From contig CAYZEO010000012.1 of the NCBI GenBank assembly GCA_964477815.1, positions 1-25,570 of the forward strand: a stretch of DNA of 25,570 bases, in the 5' to 3' direction. How positions within the stretch are numbered: position 1 is the stretch's first letter; each line of letters opens with the position of its first letter. The position numbers and the translations under genes are program-made. The DNA is from DAOVGZ01 sp964477815. Lineage in GTDB: Bacteria; Babelota; Babeliae; Babelales; Vermiphilaceae. Below are positions 1-7,322 of this stretch, piece after piece. The notes under the pieces are model-generated. The model was not told the origin of the DNA. It saw only the letters and a list, made by a program, of their open reading frames with translations, and searched no databases.

Positions 1-819
1 TGCGCAGGTAATTGTAGGAAAGAGTTTGATAAAAAAGATTATCTTTTTAGATTTCAACTTGCGCGGGATGCTCTAAAAAAGAAGCATAAAACGTTGATAA
101 AAAATATTAAATCGAAAATCGAGTTTTATAACAAAGAGTTTGAGTTTGAAAAGGCGATGCACCTTCGAGAATATCTTGAAAATCTCGATATTATTTTGCA
201 TACAATTCACACAAAATATACCGAAGAAAAATATCAAAGTGATGCTTTTATAAAAACGACACAATCTCAAATGCTAATGCAGTTTGATCGGGCAAATAGC
301 GCCCAAGAACTGCAACATTTTTTTGGTTTGAAGTATCCGGTAAAAAGAGTTGATTGTTTTGATGTTTCTCATTTTCAAGGGAGTTATTTAGTGGGCGCTT
401 GTGTGCGCTTTACTAATGGTGTTCCGGATAAAAATTATTTTAGACGATTCAAGATAAAGACTCTTGATAAACAAGATGATTACGCGGCGCTCAAAGAAAT
501 TGTTTTTCGCCGATACAAGGAGCATATTAATCGCTTTGGAGCCAAAAATCCTTGTGAGCAGGAGCTTTTGCCGGACATGATCCTTATAGATGGTGGGAAA
601 GGACAGCTGAATGCTGTGACGTCGGTTATTTCTGATGTTCCTTGTGTTAGTTTGGCAAAAAAAGAAGAAACTGTTTTTGGCTTATCTTTTACTGGGGGTG
701 TTTGTCTTGATGTTAAGTCTTGCGTAGGCCAAATTCTTATTGGTCTTCGAGATTATACTCACCATTTTGCTATTAGCTATCATCGATTGAGAAGAGACCG
801 CGATTTTACTTGCGGTTAA
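1..819 (+). CDS. uvrC: UvrC excinuclease subunit, 5'-partial, short C-terminus
   Basis: UvrC makes the dual incisions around bulky DNA lesions in UvrABC nucleotide excision repair. The frame is open from base 1, so the GIY-YIG nuclease end lies outside the window. Visible in order: a Cys-containing segment (CAGNC), a UVR motif (about 94-185, KEFEFEKAMHLREYL) that contacts UvrB, then the RNase H-like 3' nuclease domain. The nuclease domain has FDVSHFQG (Asp codon 361-363), DDYAALKEIVFRRY, LIDGGKGQLN (Asp codon 589-591) and a late YHRLRRDR. These match the catalytic Asp/Asp/His positions of the family. The protein stops about 10 residues after that His. The usual C-terminal tandem helix-hairpin-helix DNA-binding domain (roughly 60 residues) is missing, and no frame in the following 85 bases encodes it. 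The family call is secure; whether repair activity is intact is unknown. Confidence 0.95.
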   Translation, partial: CAGNCRKEFDKKDYLFRFQLARDALKKKHKTLIKNIKSKIEFYNKEFEFEKAMHLREYLENLDIILHTIHTKYTEEKYQSDAFIKTTQSQMLMQFDRANSAQELQHFFGLKYPVKRVDCFDVSHFQGSYLVGACVRFTNGVPDKNYFRRFKIKTLDKQDDYAALKEIVFRRYKEHINRFGAKNPCEQELLPDMILIDGGKGQLNAVTSVISDVPCVSLAKKEETVFGLSFTGGVCLDVKSCVGQILIGLRDYTHHFAISYHRLRRDRDFTCG

Positions 820-840
820 TGATTCATCTTGTAATAAATG

Positions 841-870
841 TTGTCTTTCTTGTTTGTTTCTAGGTAGAAT
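841..870 (+). promoter_or_regulatory. Possible sigma70-type promoter for the gene at 905
   Basis: TTGTCT (841-846), an 18-base spacer and TAGAAT (865-870) precede the small secreted-protein gene by a plausible leader of about 30 bases. The -10 matches consensus at 5 of 6 positions and the -35 at 4 of 6. In such AT-rich DNA this is suggestive only. Confidence 0.4.
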
Positions 871-904
871 TTTAATAAAGAAGCTTTGACTATTAGGGGG
901 ATTT

Positions 905-1270
905 ATGAAGAGAGTATTTTTGGTTGCCCTTTTTTTGTGTTCTGGATTTATTGTAGCTAGCCAGATTGAATTGTTTAATAATACCGGTAAGTCTGTTCTT
1001 CTTTCGTTTAAATTTTTTCATAAAAAGGCGAAGCAGAAGATGGTTATTTCTGGATTTCAACTTGGCTCCCAAAAAAAGACCTGTTTTCCTCAAGCGGGGG
1101 ATTTGCATATTGCAGATCCTATTAAGCTGAAGGTGCAGTTGACCAATGACCCTTCTTCTAGTGTTTCAAAAAAATTCAACAGAGGTGATGTGCAACTTCA
1201 TAGTTTTGCAGTTGTTAAAAATAAAAATAAGCTTGAATTACACAAAAGGGTAAAAAGTCAAAAGAGGTAA
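905..1270 (+). CDS. Small secreted protein, unknown function
   Basis: A 121-residue protein that I do not recognise. It begins with a typical Sec signal peptide (MKRVFLVALFLCSGFIVAS, likely cleaved near residue 19). The mature part is short and basic, with beta-prone segments (IELFNNTGKSVLLSFKFF, PIKLKVQLTND, VQLHSFAVV) and a Lys/Arg-rich end. The layout suggests one small beta-sandwich domain in the periplasm or outside the cell. A purine-rich Shine-Dalgarno stretch (TTAGGGGG, about 893-900) sits just before the ATG. The 3' end overlaps the convergent gene at 1258-1632 by 13 bases. Start and signal peptide make it a credible gene; the function is unknown. Confidence 0.75.
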   Translation: MKRVFLVALFLCSGFIVASQIELFNNTGKSVLLSFKFFHKKAKQKMVISGFQLGSQKKTCFPQAGDLHIADPIKLKVQLTNDPSSSVSKKFNRGDVQLHSFAVVKNKNKLELHKRVKSQKR

Positions 1271-1632
1271 CTGAGAATAAAACCGCTTAGGATAATCATA
1301 GCCAGGGGGTGCTCCTTTGAGTCATGCAAAATGTCATGAGGCAGTTTTCTAAGAATTTTTTGCATTTTTTTACTGATGAGTGTTATGACGAGAGCGGTTG
1401 TTATAAACGGATGTTTTTTGATAAATCCGATTAAAGCATTTTTTATTTTTGTATAAATCGAAGGTTGAGCTTCCTTTTCTTTTTTTTTGTGTGTCAAATT
1501 TTTTGCTTTTGGTCGTATAGATTTTGTTGTTAATCTAAGTTGCAATATAGGGCTTTTTGATTCACATAAGGCTTCTTGAGTTATGCCGAAAGAAATGAAA
1601 ATAAAGAGCACAATAGACTTGCATCTGGCCAT
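1258..1632 (-). CDS. Small membrane protein with signal peptide, unknown function
   Basis: A 124-residue protein read on the reverse strand. It has a signal peptide (MARCKSIVLFIFISFGITQEALC), a basic linker rich in Lys (residues about 30-60), and two hydrophobic segments: FITTALVITLIS near residue 75-87 and PLAMIILSGFILSYLF at the very C-terminus. A clean Shine-Dalgarno (AAGGAG, complement of bases about 1640-1645) lies 6-7 bases before the ATG, which supports translation. It converges on the secreted-protein gene at 905-1270 with a 13-base tail overlap, so the two transcripts could pair at their 3' ends. I recognise no family. Confidence 0.65.
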   Translation of the reverse strand: MARCKSIVLFIFISFGITQEALCESKSPILQLRLTTKSIRPKAKNLTHKKKEKEAQPSIYTKIKNALIGFIKKHPFITTALVITLISKKMQKILRKLPHDILHDSKEHPLAMIILSGFILSYLF

Positions 1633-1646
1633 AAAATTCTCCTTTT

Positions 1647-1675
1647 TTGACCCAGCAACAAGACGTTACTACAAT
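1647..1675 (+). promoter_or_regulatory. Strong sigma70-type promoter for tpiA
   Basis: TTGACC (1647-1652), exactly 17 bases, then TACAAT (1670-1675): both hexamers are 5 of 6 to consensus. Transcription would begin near 1682, about 75 bases before the tpiA GTG, and could extend through secG, mlaE and mlaF. The -35 lies right behind the Shine-Dalgarno of the divergent gene, so the two starts share this region. Confidence 0.65.
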
Positions 1676-1755
1676 AAACAGTGTAGCAAATAGGGCAAGG
1701 CTAACTTTTTTTGTTCTAGAAAAAACAGTGTTTTACAGTGAAATGAGGAGAAAAG

Positions 1756-2517
1756 GTGGATAGAAGTTCTTTTTTTTATGTAGCAAATTGGAAAATGCAG
1801 TTTACTTTCGATCAAGCTCTTTCCTTTTGCGAAAATAATAAGAAACATTTTCTTCGGATGGCTTCTCAAGCTCATTCACGCATTATTTTATGTCCCTCTT
1901 TTGATGTTTTGCATTCTATTGCTTCCTTGTTTAAGGACGCTTTAGTTGCAGTTGGTGCACAAACTTGTTCGGCCTATGGTTTAGGAGCGTATACGGGTGA
2001 GGTTGCAGCAGAATCACTTGCGCAGGCGGGAGCTACTTACTGTATTGTTGGGCATAGTGAGCGTCGAGGGCTCTGCGCAGTTACTGATGAGATAATTGCT
2101 CGCAAAATAGCTCAATTGCTCAGTAATGAAATTTGTCCAATAATATGTGTTGGTGAGTCAAGGAGTGAATACGAAGCAGGTAAAACGCAAAAAGTGATTT
2201 CCCGTCAGCTTAAAAGTGCATGTGAAGCAATAGTTCGAGAAAAGGGAGTTTCGAGTGTTAGTTTCTGTGTGGCTTATGAGCCGATCTGGTCTATTGGTAC
2301 TGGTGATATTCCGTCTGAGGACTATTTGTATGAGATATTTGAAAAAATTAAGAGTTATGTAATTGCTGTTCTTCCAGATGCTGATTGTACTCTACTGTAT
2401 GGTGGCAGTGTTAATGAAAATAATATTGATTATTTAAAAGGTATAGAGGGTATAGGAGGTTTTTTAATTGGTGGGGCCAGCCTCGATTTCCAAAAATTTG
2501 AAAAAATAGTAACATAG
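1756..2517 (+). CDS. tpiA: Triosephosphate isomerase
   Basis: TpiA interconverts dihydroxyacetone phosphate and glyceraldehyde-3-phosphate in glycolysis and gluconeogenesis, in the cytosol. At 253 residues it has the normal length. Signature residues are present: VANWKM (substrate-binding Asn and Lys, residues about 10-13), GHSERR (electrophilic His, about residue 97), AYEPIWSIGTG (catalytic Glu at about 174, then the flexible loop) and LYGGSVNENN (phosphate-binding loop). The start is a GTG with GAGGAG 5 bases upstream; no better ATG exists before the conserved ANWKM. It is the first gene of a forward run with secG and the mlaEF pair. Together with eno at 16143 it shows that at least lower glycolytic steps are retained. 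Confidence 0.97.
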   Translation: MDRSSFFYVANWKMQFTFDQALSFCENNKKHFLRMASQAHSRIILCPSFDVLHSIASLFKDALVAVGAQTCSAYGLGAYTGEVAAESLAQAGATYCIVGHSERRGLCAVTDEIIARKIAQLLSNEICPIICVGESRSEYEAGKTQKVISRQLKSACEAIVREKGVSSVSFCVAYEPIWSIGTGDIPSEDYLYEIFEKIKSYVIAVLPDADCTLLYGGSVNENNIDYLKGIEGIGGFLIGGASLDFQKFEKIVT

Positions 2518-2575
2518 AAGGTGCAGAACCTGTATAGTAAAACCTGTTGATTGTCTTTTTGAGCGGAGTTATAAC

Positions 2576-2914
2576 ATGTTGTTTGGTTTATTTGTCGCCC
2601 TCTTTACGTTTGTCTGTTTGTTGCTTGTTCTTATTATTTTGATTCAGCAAGGAAAAGGCGGTATGGGACTTGGGAGCCTGGGTGGAGGAACCCAGATGCT
2701 TTTTGGTGGTTCCGGAGGCCAGGATATATTTCAAAAGATTACTTGGGTTCTAGGGGCTATTTTTATGGTTGGGTCGTTAGTTCTGGCTTTAACAAAGAGT
2801 AAAGCAGGTACGCGCTCAAGATATATTAGAAAAGTTCCTATGACACAGAAAGCTCCATCAAGACCATCCGCACCAGTATCGTTACCAACACAGAAACTGC
2901 CTGCGAAAAAGTAG
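2576..2914 (+). CDS. secG: Preprotein translocase subunit SecG
   Basis: SecG is the small accessory subunit of the SecYEG inner-membrane channel. This 112-residue protein has the expected two membrane helices (residues about 2-22 and 58-78), joined by the conserved glycine-rich loop (GKGGMGLGSLGGGTQMLFGG). A Ser/Pro/Lys-rich tail follows (residues about 80-112). A weak Shine-Dalgarno (GCGGAG) precedes the ATG. The position directly after tpiA is a common bacterial arrangement. The many signal-peptide-bearing products in this window would depend on this translocon. Confidence 0.93.
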   Translation: MLFGLFVALFTFVCLLLVLIILIQQGKGGMGLGSLGGGTQMLFGGSGGQDIFQKITWVLGAIFMVGSLVLALTKSKAGTRSRYIRKVPMTQKAPSRPSAPVSLPTQKLPAKK

Positions 2915-2955
2915 TTTTCTGGTAAGAAGATTGTGTGTAGTATAAAAGTGGTTTC

Positions 2956-3756
2956 ATGGTTGTTGAGAATGGCTCCATGATTATAAAATTCATTGATTTT
3001 ATAGGCCGATATGTTCTGGAGATTTGTAGGTCTCTGGGATCCTTTTTCCTATTTTTATCCAAAACTATTACAACACTTTTTACTACTAAGTTGAAGGTGA
3101 GCAAGTTGTTTTCGCAAATGCAACGGATAGGCGTTGATTCCCTATCCGTTGTTGTTTTGACCGGTATTTCTACTGGTATGGCGCTAGCTTTGCAGACTTA
3201 TTTTGGATTTAAGCGAGTTGGTGGCGAGCAATTTATTGGTGCTATTGTTGCGCTTGGTATGGTTAGAGAGCTGGGGCCCGTATTAACTGGTCTTATGGTC
3301 GCGGGTCGTGCAGGATCTTCTATAACTGCTGAAATAGGCACTATGCGGATTACAGAACAGATTGATGCACTCAAGACATTGCGGATTAATACATATCAAT
3401 ATCTTGTTGTCCCAAGGATTATGGCGAGTACAATCATTTTGCCCTTTTTGACTTTGTTTGCAATGATTTTTGGTATAGCAGGTGGTTATATTGTTTGTGT
3501 TTATGTTTTAGAGTTGAGTCCCGAAGATTATATATCATCGATAAAGACATATGCCGAGATGGCTGATATCACTGGCGGTTTGATAAAAGCATGTGTATTT
3601 GGTCTCATTCTTTCTTGGGTTGGGGCATATAAGGGGTATAGGACAACCGGTGGTGCACGTGGAGTTGGAAAATCTACGACGAGTAGTGTGGTTACTGCGG
3701 CGATTTTGATTTTAGTGGTAAATTATTTCCTCACAAAAATGCTCGAGCATTTATAG
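2956..3756 (+). CDS. mlaE: MlaE-family ABC transporter permease
   Basis: Permease of the MlaE/YrbE family, the inner-membrane subunit of MCE-associated phospholipid transporters that maintain outer-membrane lipid asymmetry. At 266 residues it is close to the usual 260. The diagnostic central block is intact: GEQFIGAIVALGMVRELGPV, then GLMVAGRAGSSITAEIGTM, MRITEQIDAL and a conserved VVPRIMA, followed by hydrophobic segments to the C-terminus. An in-frame ATG at 2977 is an equally possible start, because neither ATG has a clear Shine-Dalgarno. The stop is 9 bases before the ATP-binding partner gene, so the two are co-transcribed. The periplasmic MCE subunit MlaD, usually next to them, is not in this window. 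Confidence 0.93.
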   Translation: MVVENGSMIIKFIDFIGRYVLEICRSLGSFFLFLSKTITTLFTTKLKVSKLFSQMQRIGVDSLSVVVLTGISTGMALALQTYFGFKRVGGEQFIGAIVALGMVRELGPVLTGLMVAGRAGSSITAEIGTMRITEQIDALKTLRINTYQYLVVPRIMASTIILPFLTLFAMIFGIAGGYIVCVYVLELSPEDYISSIKTYAEMADITGGLIKACVFGLILSWVGAYKGYRTTGGARGVGKSTTSSVVTAAILILVVNYFLTKMLEHL

Positions 3757-3765
3757 GGTTGGAGC

Positions 3766-4533
3766 ATGATAGAACTGATAGACGTCAAGAAGAGATTTGA
3801 TGATAAGTGGGTCACAAAAGGTGTTAATCTAACAGTAGAAGATGGTGCCATGACCTGCATTATTGGGCGATCAGGAGAGGGAAAATCTGTTCTTCTTAAA
3901 CAAATAATAGGTTTAATCGAGCCAACTTCGGGAAAAATTCTTGTAAATGGAGAAGATATAACCCATATTTCCGAAAAAAAACGTGACCAGGTTTTTGAGC
4001 ATTTTGGCTATGTTTTTCAGTTTGCCGCGTTGCTTGATTCTTTAAATGTTTTTGAAAATGTAGGAATAAAGCTGATAGAAAACGGTCGCTCCATAAAGGA
4101 TGTTTTACCTATCGTCAAAGAAAAGCTTTCTATGGTTCAACTTTCTGAGGATACTCTTTACAAATATCCTTCTGAATTATCTGGCGGTATGAGGAAACGT
4201 GTTGGACTTGCGAGGACGTTGATTACAAATCCAACGGTTGTTTTGTATGACGAGCCGACAACTGGACTTGATCCTATTACATCGAGAGTGATTCAGGAGT
4301 TGATGTTTGGTATGCAAAAAAAACTAAACCTTACTTCGGTTATTATCACACACGATGTAAACATGTTTAAATATGCTGACAGAGTTGCTCTTTTACACGA
4401 TGGCAGGATTCAGCATGTTTGTGATGCGAAAACAATTTGGGAATCTAAAGATCCTTATATTTATCAATTTATTCGTGGACTTCCCGATGGGCCTATTCAA
4501 ACAGAAATTCCTCATGATAAAGATAGATTCTGA
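3766..4533 (+). CDS. mlaF: MlaF-family ABC transporter ATP-binding protein
   Basis: Cytosolic ATPase that powers the MlaE permease. The 255 residues contain all ABC motifs in order: Walker A GRSGEGKSVLLK (about residue 34), Q-loop FQFAALLDSLNVFENV, signature LSGGMRKRVGLARTL, Walker B VVLYDEPTTGLDP and switch His ITHD. The form LSGGMRKRVGLAR with ..FQ.AALLDSL.V is typical of MlaF rather than of drug or amino-acid importers. The start has GGAG close by and follows mlaE by 9 bases. The next gene begins 262 bases later behind its own promoter, so the tpiA-secG-mlaEF run ends here. No mlaD, mlaC or mlaB follows. Confidence 0.95.
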   Translation: MIELIDVKKRFDDKWVTKGVNLTVEDGAMTCIIGRSGEGKSVLLKQIIGLIEPTSGKILVNGEDITHISEKKRDQVFEHFGYVFQFAALLDSLNVFENVGIKLIENGRSIKDVLPIVKEKLSMVQLSEDTLYKYPSELSGGMRKRVGLARTLITNPTVVLYDEPTTGLDPITSRVIQELMFGMQKKLNLTSVIITHDVNMFKYADRVALLHDGRIQHVCDAKTIWESKDPYIYQFIRGLPDGPIQTEIPHDKDRF

Positions 4534-4615
4534 TCTATTTTAATTTTTTAGTATTTCAGAGATAGAATTCCATTTTATAAGTCTGCCGTTTTTTTGTCGT
4601 TACTTAATCACCTTT

Positions 4616-4718
4616 GTTGGTCAAATTACTCTGATCAACATGGACAAATTAACATTTCCAATGTCAATTTGTCCACAATTGAGTTGAATTTAGTTAGGGG
4701 GTTGTGTGCTCAACTAAA
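4616..4718. repeat. Cluster of three intergenic inverted repeats
   Basis: Three hairpins lie back to back between mlaF and the propeller gene. The first has arms at 4616-4623 and 4632-4639 (GTTGGTCA / TGATCAAC, one G-T wobble). The second, at 4641-4675, is the strongest: TGGACAAATT against AATTTGTCCA, one mismatch, five more pairs and a 3-base loop. The third has 7-base arms at 4689-4695 and 4712-4718 (TTTAGTT / AACTAAA). None has a clean T-tract directly after it, so these are not obvious intrinsic terminators. Repressor sites, RNA structure or small dispersed repeats are possible. Confidence 0.6.
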
Positions 4719-4722
4719 ATCG

Positions 4723-4752
4723 TTGATTTTTGGTTTTTCAGGGTGCTATAAT
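4723..4752 (+). promoter_or_regulatory. Sigma70-type promoter for the beta-propeller gene
   Basis: TTGATT (4723-4728), an 18-base spacer and a perfect TATAAT (4747-4752). Transcription would start near 4759, giving a leader of about 37 bases to the ATG at 4796. The third upstream hairpin ends 4 bases before the -35, where an activator or repressor could act. Confidence 0.65.
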
Positions 4753-4795
4753 TTCACATAGAAAGGATTTCATTTTTTTTATAAGAGGGCTTGGG

Positions 4796-6013
4796 ATGAA
4801 CAGATGTATATCAATTATATTATTTTCAGTTGTTTTAGTTGGGTTTAGACCTGTTCAGGCTAAATGGGTCCAGGCGCCTTATTCTAGTAAGTTTATGAGT
4901 TTTGCTGGATTTGATTTTGCGAGCAAAGATAATCTTTGGGCTATTACCGAAAAATCAAGTTCCGGTGCTGTCGGCACAGATGTCTATCTATCTAAATGGA
5001 GTCCTAAGAATAAAAAATGGAAAGAGTTTGTTAAAGTTATTAAGAGGGGGCGAGCGAATATTGTGTCTGATATGATTATATCAGCTGCGCCCGATGGATC
5101 GGTATTTGTTTTGATGCCCAGAAAGTGGTCTTCTGGAGTGGCTCAGTCATTTAAAAGGGCAGCTGAAATATACAAGGTGGAACTCAGAAAGGTTCTTAAA
5201 AATATAGATAAAAAACTTTTGGCATTGTTTAATGCATTTGCGGATGAGAACAACACTTTCAGAAAGTTATCAAGATTTCTTCCTTCCTCTAAAGAGTTTA
5301 AAAGACTTGATGCAAAAGCAAAAAAGAGTATCAGGGACGCTGAAATAAGAGTAGGGCTTGCCCTAAGAAGGATGCTTGTAAGTCTAAGGAATACATGGTC
5401 GAGAGCAATTCTGCGTTTTTTTAAAGGCAAGCTAATAAATCTTGGTGAGATTCGTGTTGCAGATCCTGGTCGCCCTACAGGCTCAAAAGCTGTGTCCCGC
5501 AAAATTTTGGGAATTGCTGCTTCAGGCAAAAATGAATTGTACTGTTTAAATGCCCGGGATACATCAAAGCGACAGAAGATTGTGCATAATTGGGTTGAAA
5601 GATGGAATGGCTCTTCTTGGGTGCGATATGGAAAAGATGTTAATGGTGCGAGAAAAATATCGGTTGGTGTTGATGGGTCTGTTTATGTTTTAGTTTCTGG
5701 CTCTAAAAGGGGCAAAGGAAAAAAATCTGAAAAGAAGAATTTTGTTTTTAAATGGGATGGTTCTAGTTGGCGAGCTATTGCAGCAGCTCCTGTGCAAAGT
5801 GTTGACAGCATGTCGGTTATTTCAGATCGTGATATATGGTTTAGTGTAAAGGGCTGTAATTTTTATCATTGGAATGGGAATAAGCTTGAGCCTAAGGGTT
5901 CTGCGAAGGATTCCAGCGTTGCTGGGAGATGCTCATCACATATAGCGGTTGCTCCAGGAATTGTTCTTGTGAGATTGAATAATGGAAATCTCTATCGATG
6001 GTTAGGCAAATAG
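4796..6013 (+). CDS. Secreted tectonin-like beta-propeller protein with helical insert
   Basis: A 405-residue exported protein. The ATG at 4796 is chosen because it follows AGAGGG and opens a textbook signal peptide (MNRCISIILFSVVLVGFRPV, cleavage near QA/KW). An in-frame GTG at 4730 lies upstream of the -10 box and is unlikely. The mature protein has repeated propeller-blade signatures: DNLWAI, APDGSVFVL, WNGSSWVRYG, GVDGSVYVLVSG, WDGSSWRAIA, DRDIWFSV, FYHWNG and NNGNLYRW. This alternation of D-G-S/D-x-W and W-x-G-x-x-W resembles tectonin-type beta-propellers, which often bind sugars or lipids. Residues about 110-215 break the pattern: a Lys/Arg-rich, helix-prone insert with few aromatics interrupts the blades. 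Its own promoter suggests independent regulation. The ligand and role are unknown. Confidence 0.8.
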   Translation: MNRCISIILFSVVLVGFRPVQAKWVQAPYSSKFMSFAGFDFASKDNLWAITEKSSSGAVGTDVYLSKWSPKNKKWKEFVKVIKRGRANIVSDMIISAAPDGSVFVLMPRKWSSGVAQSFKRAAEIYKVELRKVLKNIDKKLLALFNAFADENNTFRKLSRFLPSSKEFKRLDAKAKKSIRDAEIRVGLALRRMLVSLRNTWSRAILRFFKGKLINLGEIRVADPGRPTGSKAVSRKILGIAASGKNELYCLNARDTSKRQKIVHNWVERWNGSSWVRYGKDVNGARKISVGVDGSVYVLVSGSKRGKGKKSEKKNFVFKWDGSSWRAIAAAPVQSVDSMSVISDRDIWFSVKGCNFYHWNGNKLEPKGSAKDSSVAGRCSSHIAVAPGIVLVRLNNGNLYRWLGK

Positions 6014-6074
6014 CGGAAATCCTCGAAGCATAATAAAATTTTTTCTAAAAAATCTTAATGCAGAACCTTTTTAA

Positions 6075-6118
6075 GATCAAAATTTTCATGTGGGGACTTT
6101 GGTTGTAAGATTTTGATC
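6075..6118. repeat. Intergenic inverted repeat upstream of moxR
   Basis: GATCAAAAT (6075-6083) and ATTTTGATC (6110-6118) are perfect 9-base inverted arms separated by 26 bases, within the 162-base gap between the propeller gene and moxR. There is no T-tract after the second arm, so a protein-binding site or a weak RNA stem is more likely than a terminator. Confidence 0.45.
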
Positions 6119-6175
6119 AACTTGTTAAACTGTCTGCTCTGATAATCTTGCTAACAAAAGATAAGGAACCCGGTT

Positions 6176-7195
6176 ATGCAAGGCGAAAAAGTCGCTGAAA
6201 CGTCGAAACAAATGGCTCAGATGTCTCAGTCTTTTATAGAAAAAATCAAAGAAGAAAGTCTTAGATTCCGTGGGCTTGATGTAGAAGTTTCTAAGGTAGT
6301 TGTTGGGCAGCAGGATGTTGTTTCTTTTATGGCTATTGCGATTCTGTGTGGGGGGCACATCTTACTGGAAGGTGTTCCCGGTGTTGCCAAAACAACGATG
6401 ATTAAGTCTGTAACAAAAACTCTCGGTCTTGATTTTAATAGAATTCAATTCACTCCTGATTTGTTGCCATCAGATCTTGTTGGAACACTCATTTACAATC
6501 AGAAAACGCAAGATTTTGAAACAAAGCGCGGTCCTATTTTTTCTAATTTGGTTTTGGCTGATGAAATTAATCGGGCACCAGCAAAGGTTCAGGCGGCTTT
6601 GTTGGAGGCTATGCAAGAGCGTCAGGTGACTATTGGCTCTACCACCTTTAGGTTGGATGAGCCGTTTTTAGTTTTCGCAACACAAAATCCGATTGAGCAA
6701 GAGGGAACATATCGTTTGCCGGAGGCTCAGGTAGACAGGTTTCTGTTTAAACTGTCCGTTGGTTATCCAACAATAGAGGAGGAGCGTGAAATTATTCGTA
6801 GTGATCGCGATCTCTCCGTTATTAATACGGTTTTAAGTAAGGATGATATTTTTGCGGCGCAGAAGTTAGTAAATCAGATTTATGTTGACAGTAAGGTGAT
6901 TGACTATATTGTGCAAATTGTTTTTGCCACGCGGGAGCCAAGTAGGTATGGCTCAGAGCGATTGAAGTCTTTTATTCAGCATGGTGCATCTCCGCGTGCT
7001 ACATTGGCGTTGCATCATACGGCAAGGGCGCGGGCTTTCTTGCAAAAACGTCATTTTGTAACTCCGGATGATGTAAAAGCTGTTTGTCCGGCCGTTCTTA
7101 GGCATAGAATTTTGTTGACATATGAGGCGGAAGCGGAGAATGTTTTAACGGATCATATTGTAGAAGAAATTTTACGACTTGTTCCTTCGCCGTAA
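6176..7195 (+). CDS. MoxR-family AAA+ ATPase
   Basis: MoxR AAA+ ATPases are chaperone-like and usually help mature or activate partner complexes. The 339-residue protein has Walker A GVPGVAKTTMIKS (residues about 65-77), a region typical of MoxR (QFTPDLLPSDLVG), Walker B LADEINRAP (about 127-135) and ALLEAMQERQVTIG. Sensor 1 and the pre-sensor part follow (FATQNPIEQEGTYRLPEAQ, DRFLF). The C-terminal lid has GASPRATLALHHTARARAFL and a terminal VLRHRILLTYEAEAE segment. A Shine-Dalgarno AAGGAA lies before the ATG. MoxR genes usually sit with DUF58 and VWA-domain genes; none is here. Next door is the secretion cluster, but that cluster has its own promoter, so a functional link is only a possibility. 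Confidence 0.93.
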   Translation: MQGEKVAETSKQMAQMSQSFIEKIKEESLRFRGLDVEVSKVVVGQQDVVSFMAIAILCGGHILLEGVPGVAKTTMIKSVTKTLGLDFNRIQFTPDLLPSDLVGTLIYNQKTQDFETKRGPIFSNLVLADEINRAPAKVQAALLEAMQERQVTIGSTTFRLDEPFLVFATQNPIEQEGTYRLPEAQVDRFLFKLSVGYPTIEEEREIIRSDRDLSVINTVLSKDDIFAAQKLVNQIYVDSKVIDYIVQIVFATREPSRYGSERLKSFIQHGASPRATLALHHTARARAFLQKRHFVTPDDVKAVCPAVLRHRILLTYEAEAENVLTDHIVEEILRLVPSP

Positions 7196-7262
7196 TTACT
7201 AAAAATGTCGAATTCTTTTGTCAGATAATATTTTTCGTTTTCACTTCTGCTTATCGGCATAC

Positions 7263-7292
7263 TTGACAAGGTTGCAGGCGAGGCGGTATTGT
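7263..7292 (+). promoter_or_regulatory. Promoter of the type II secretion-like operon
   Basis: A perfect -35 TTGACA (7263-7268), an 18-base spacer and TATTGT (7287-7292, 4 of 6). It lies 30 bases before the first gene of the operon, in the gap after moxR. From here five genes can be read to the terminator at 16110-16139. Confidence 0.55.
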
Positions 7293-7322
7293 GTGAAAAG
7301 ATAAGCAAAAAAAGGAATCTTA

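Noticed and set aside
4641..4675. Intrinsic terminator after mlaF
   Set aside because: The stem is strong, but no T-tract follows on either strand, so termination is not supported by sequence alone.
4730..4795. Upstream GTG extension of the propeller gene
   Set aside because: This start would lie before the TATAAT box and adds no signal peptide; the ATG at 4796 has a Shine-Dalgarno and a textbook signal peptide.
5143..5529. Reverse-strand frame of 128 codons inside the propeller gene
   Set aside because: It is the shadow of the Lys/Arg-rich helical insert; no Shine-Dalgarno, signal or motif supports it.
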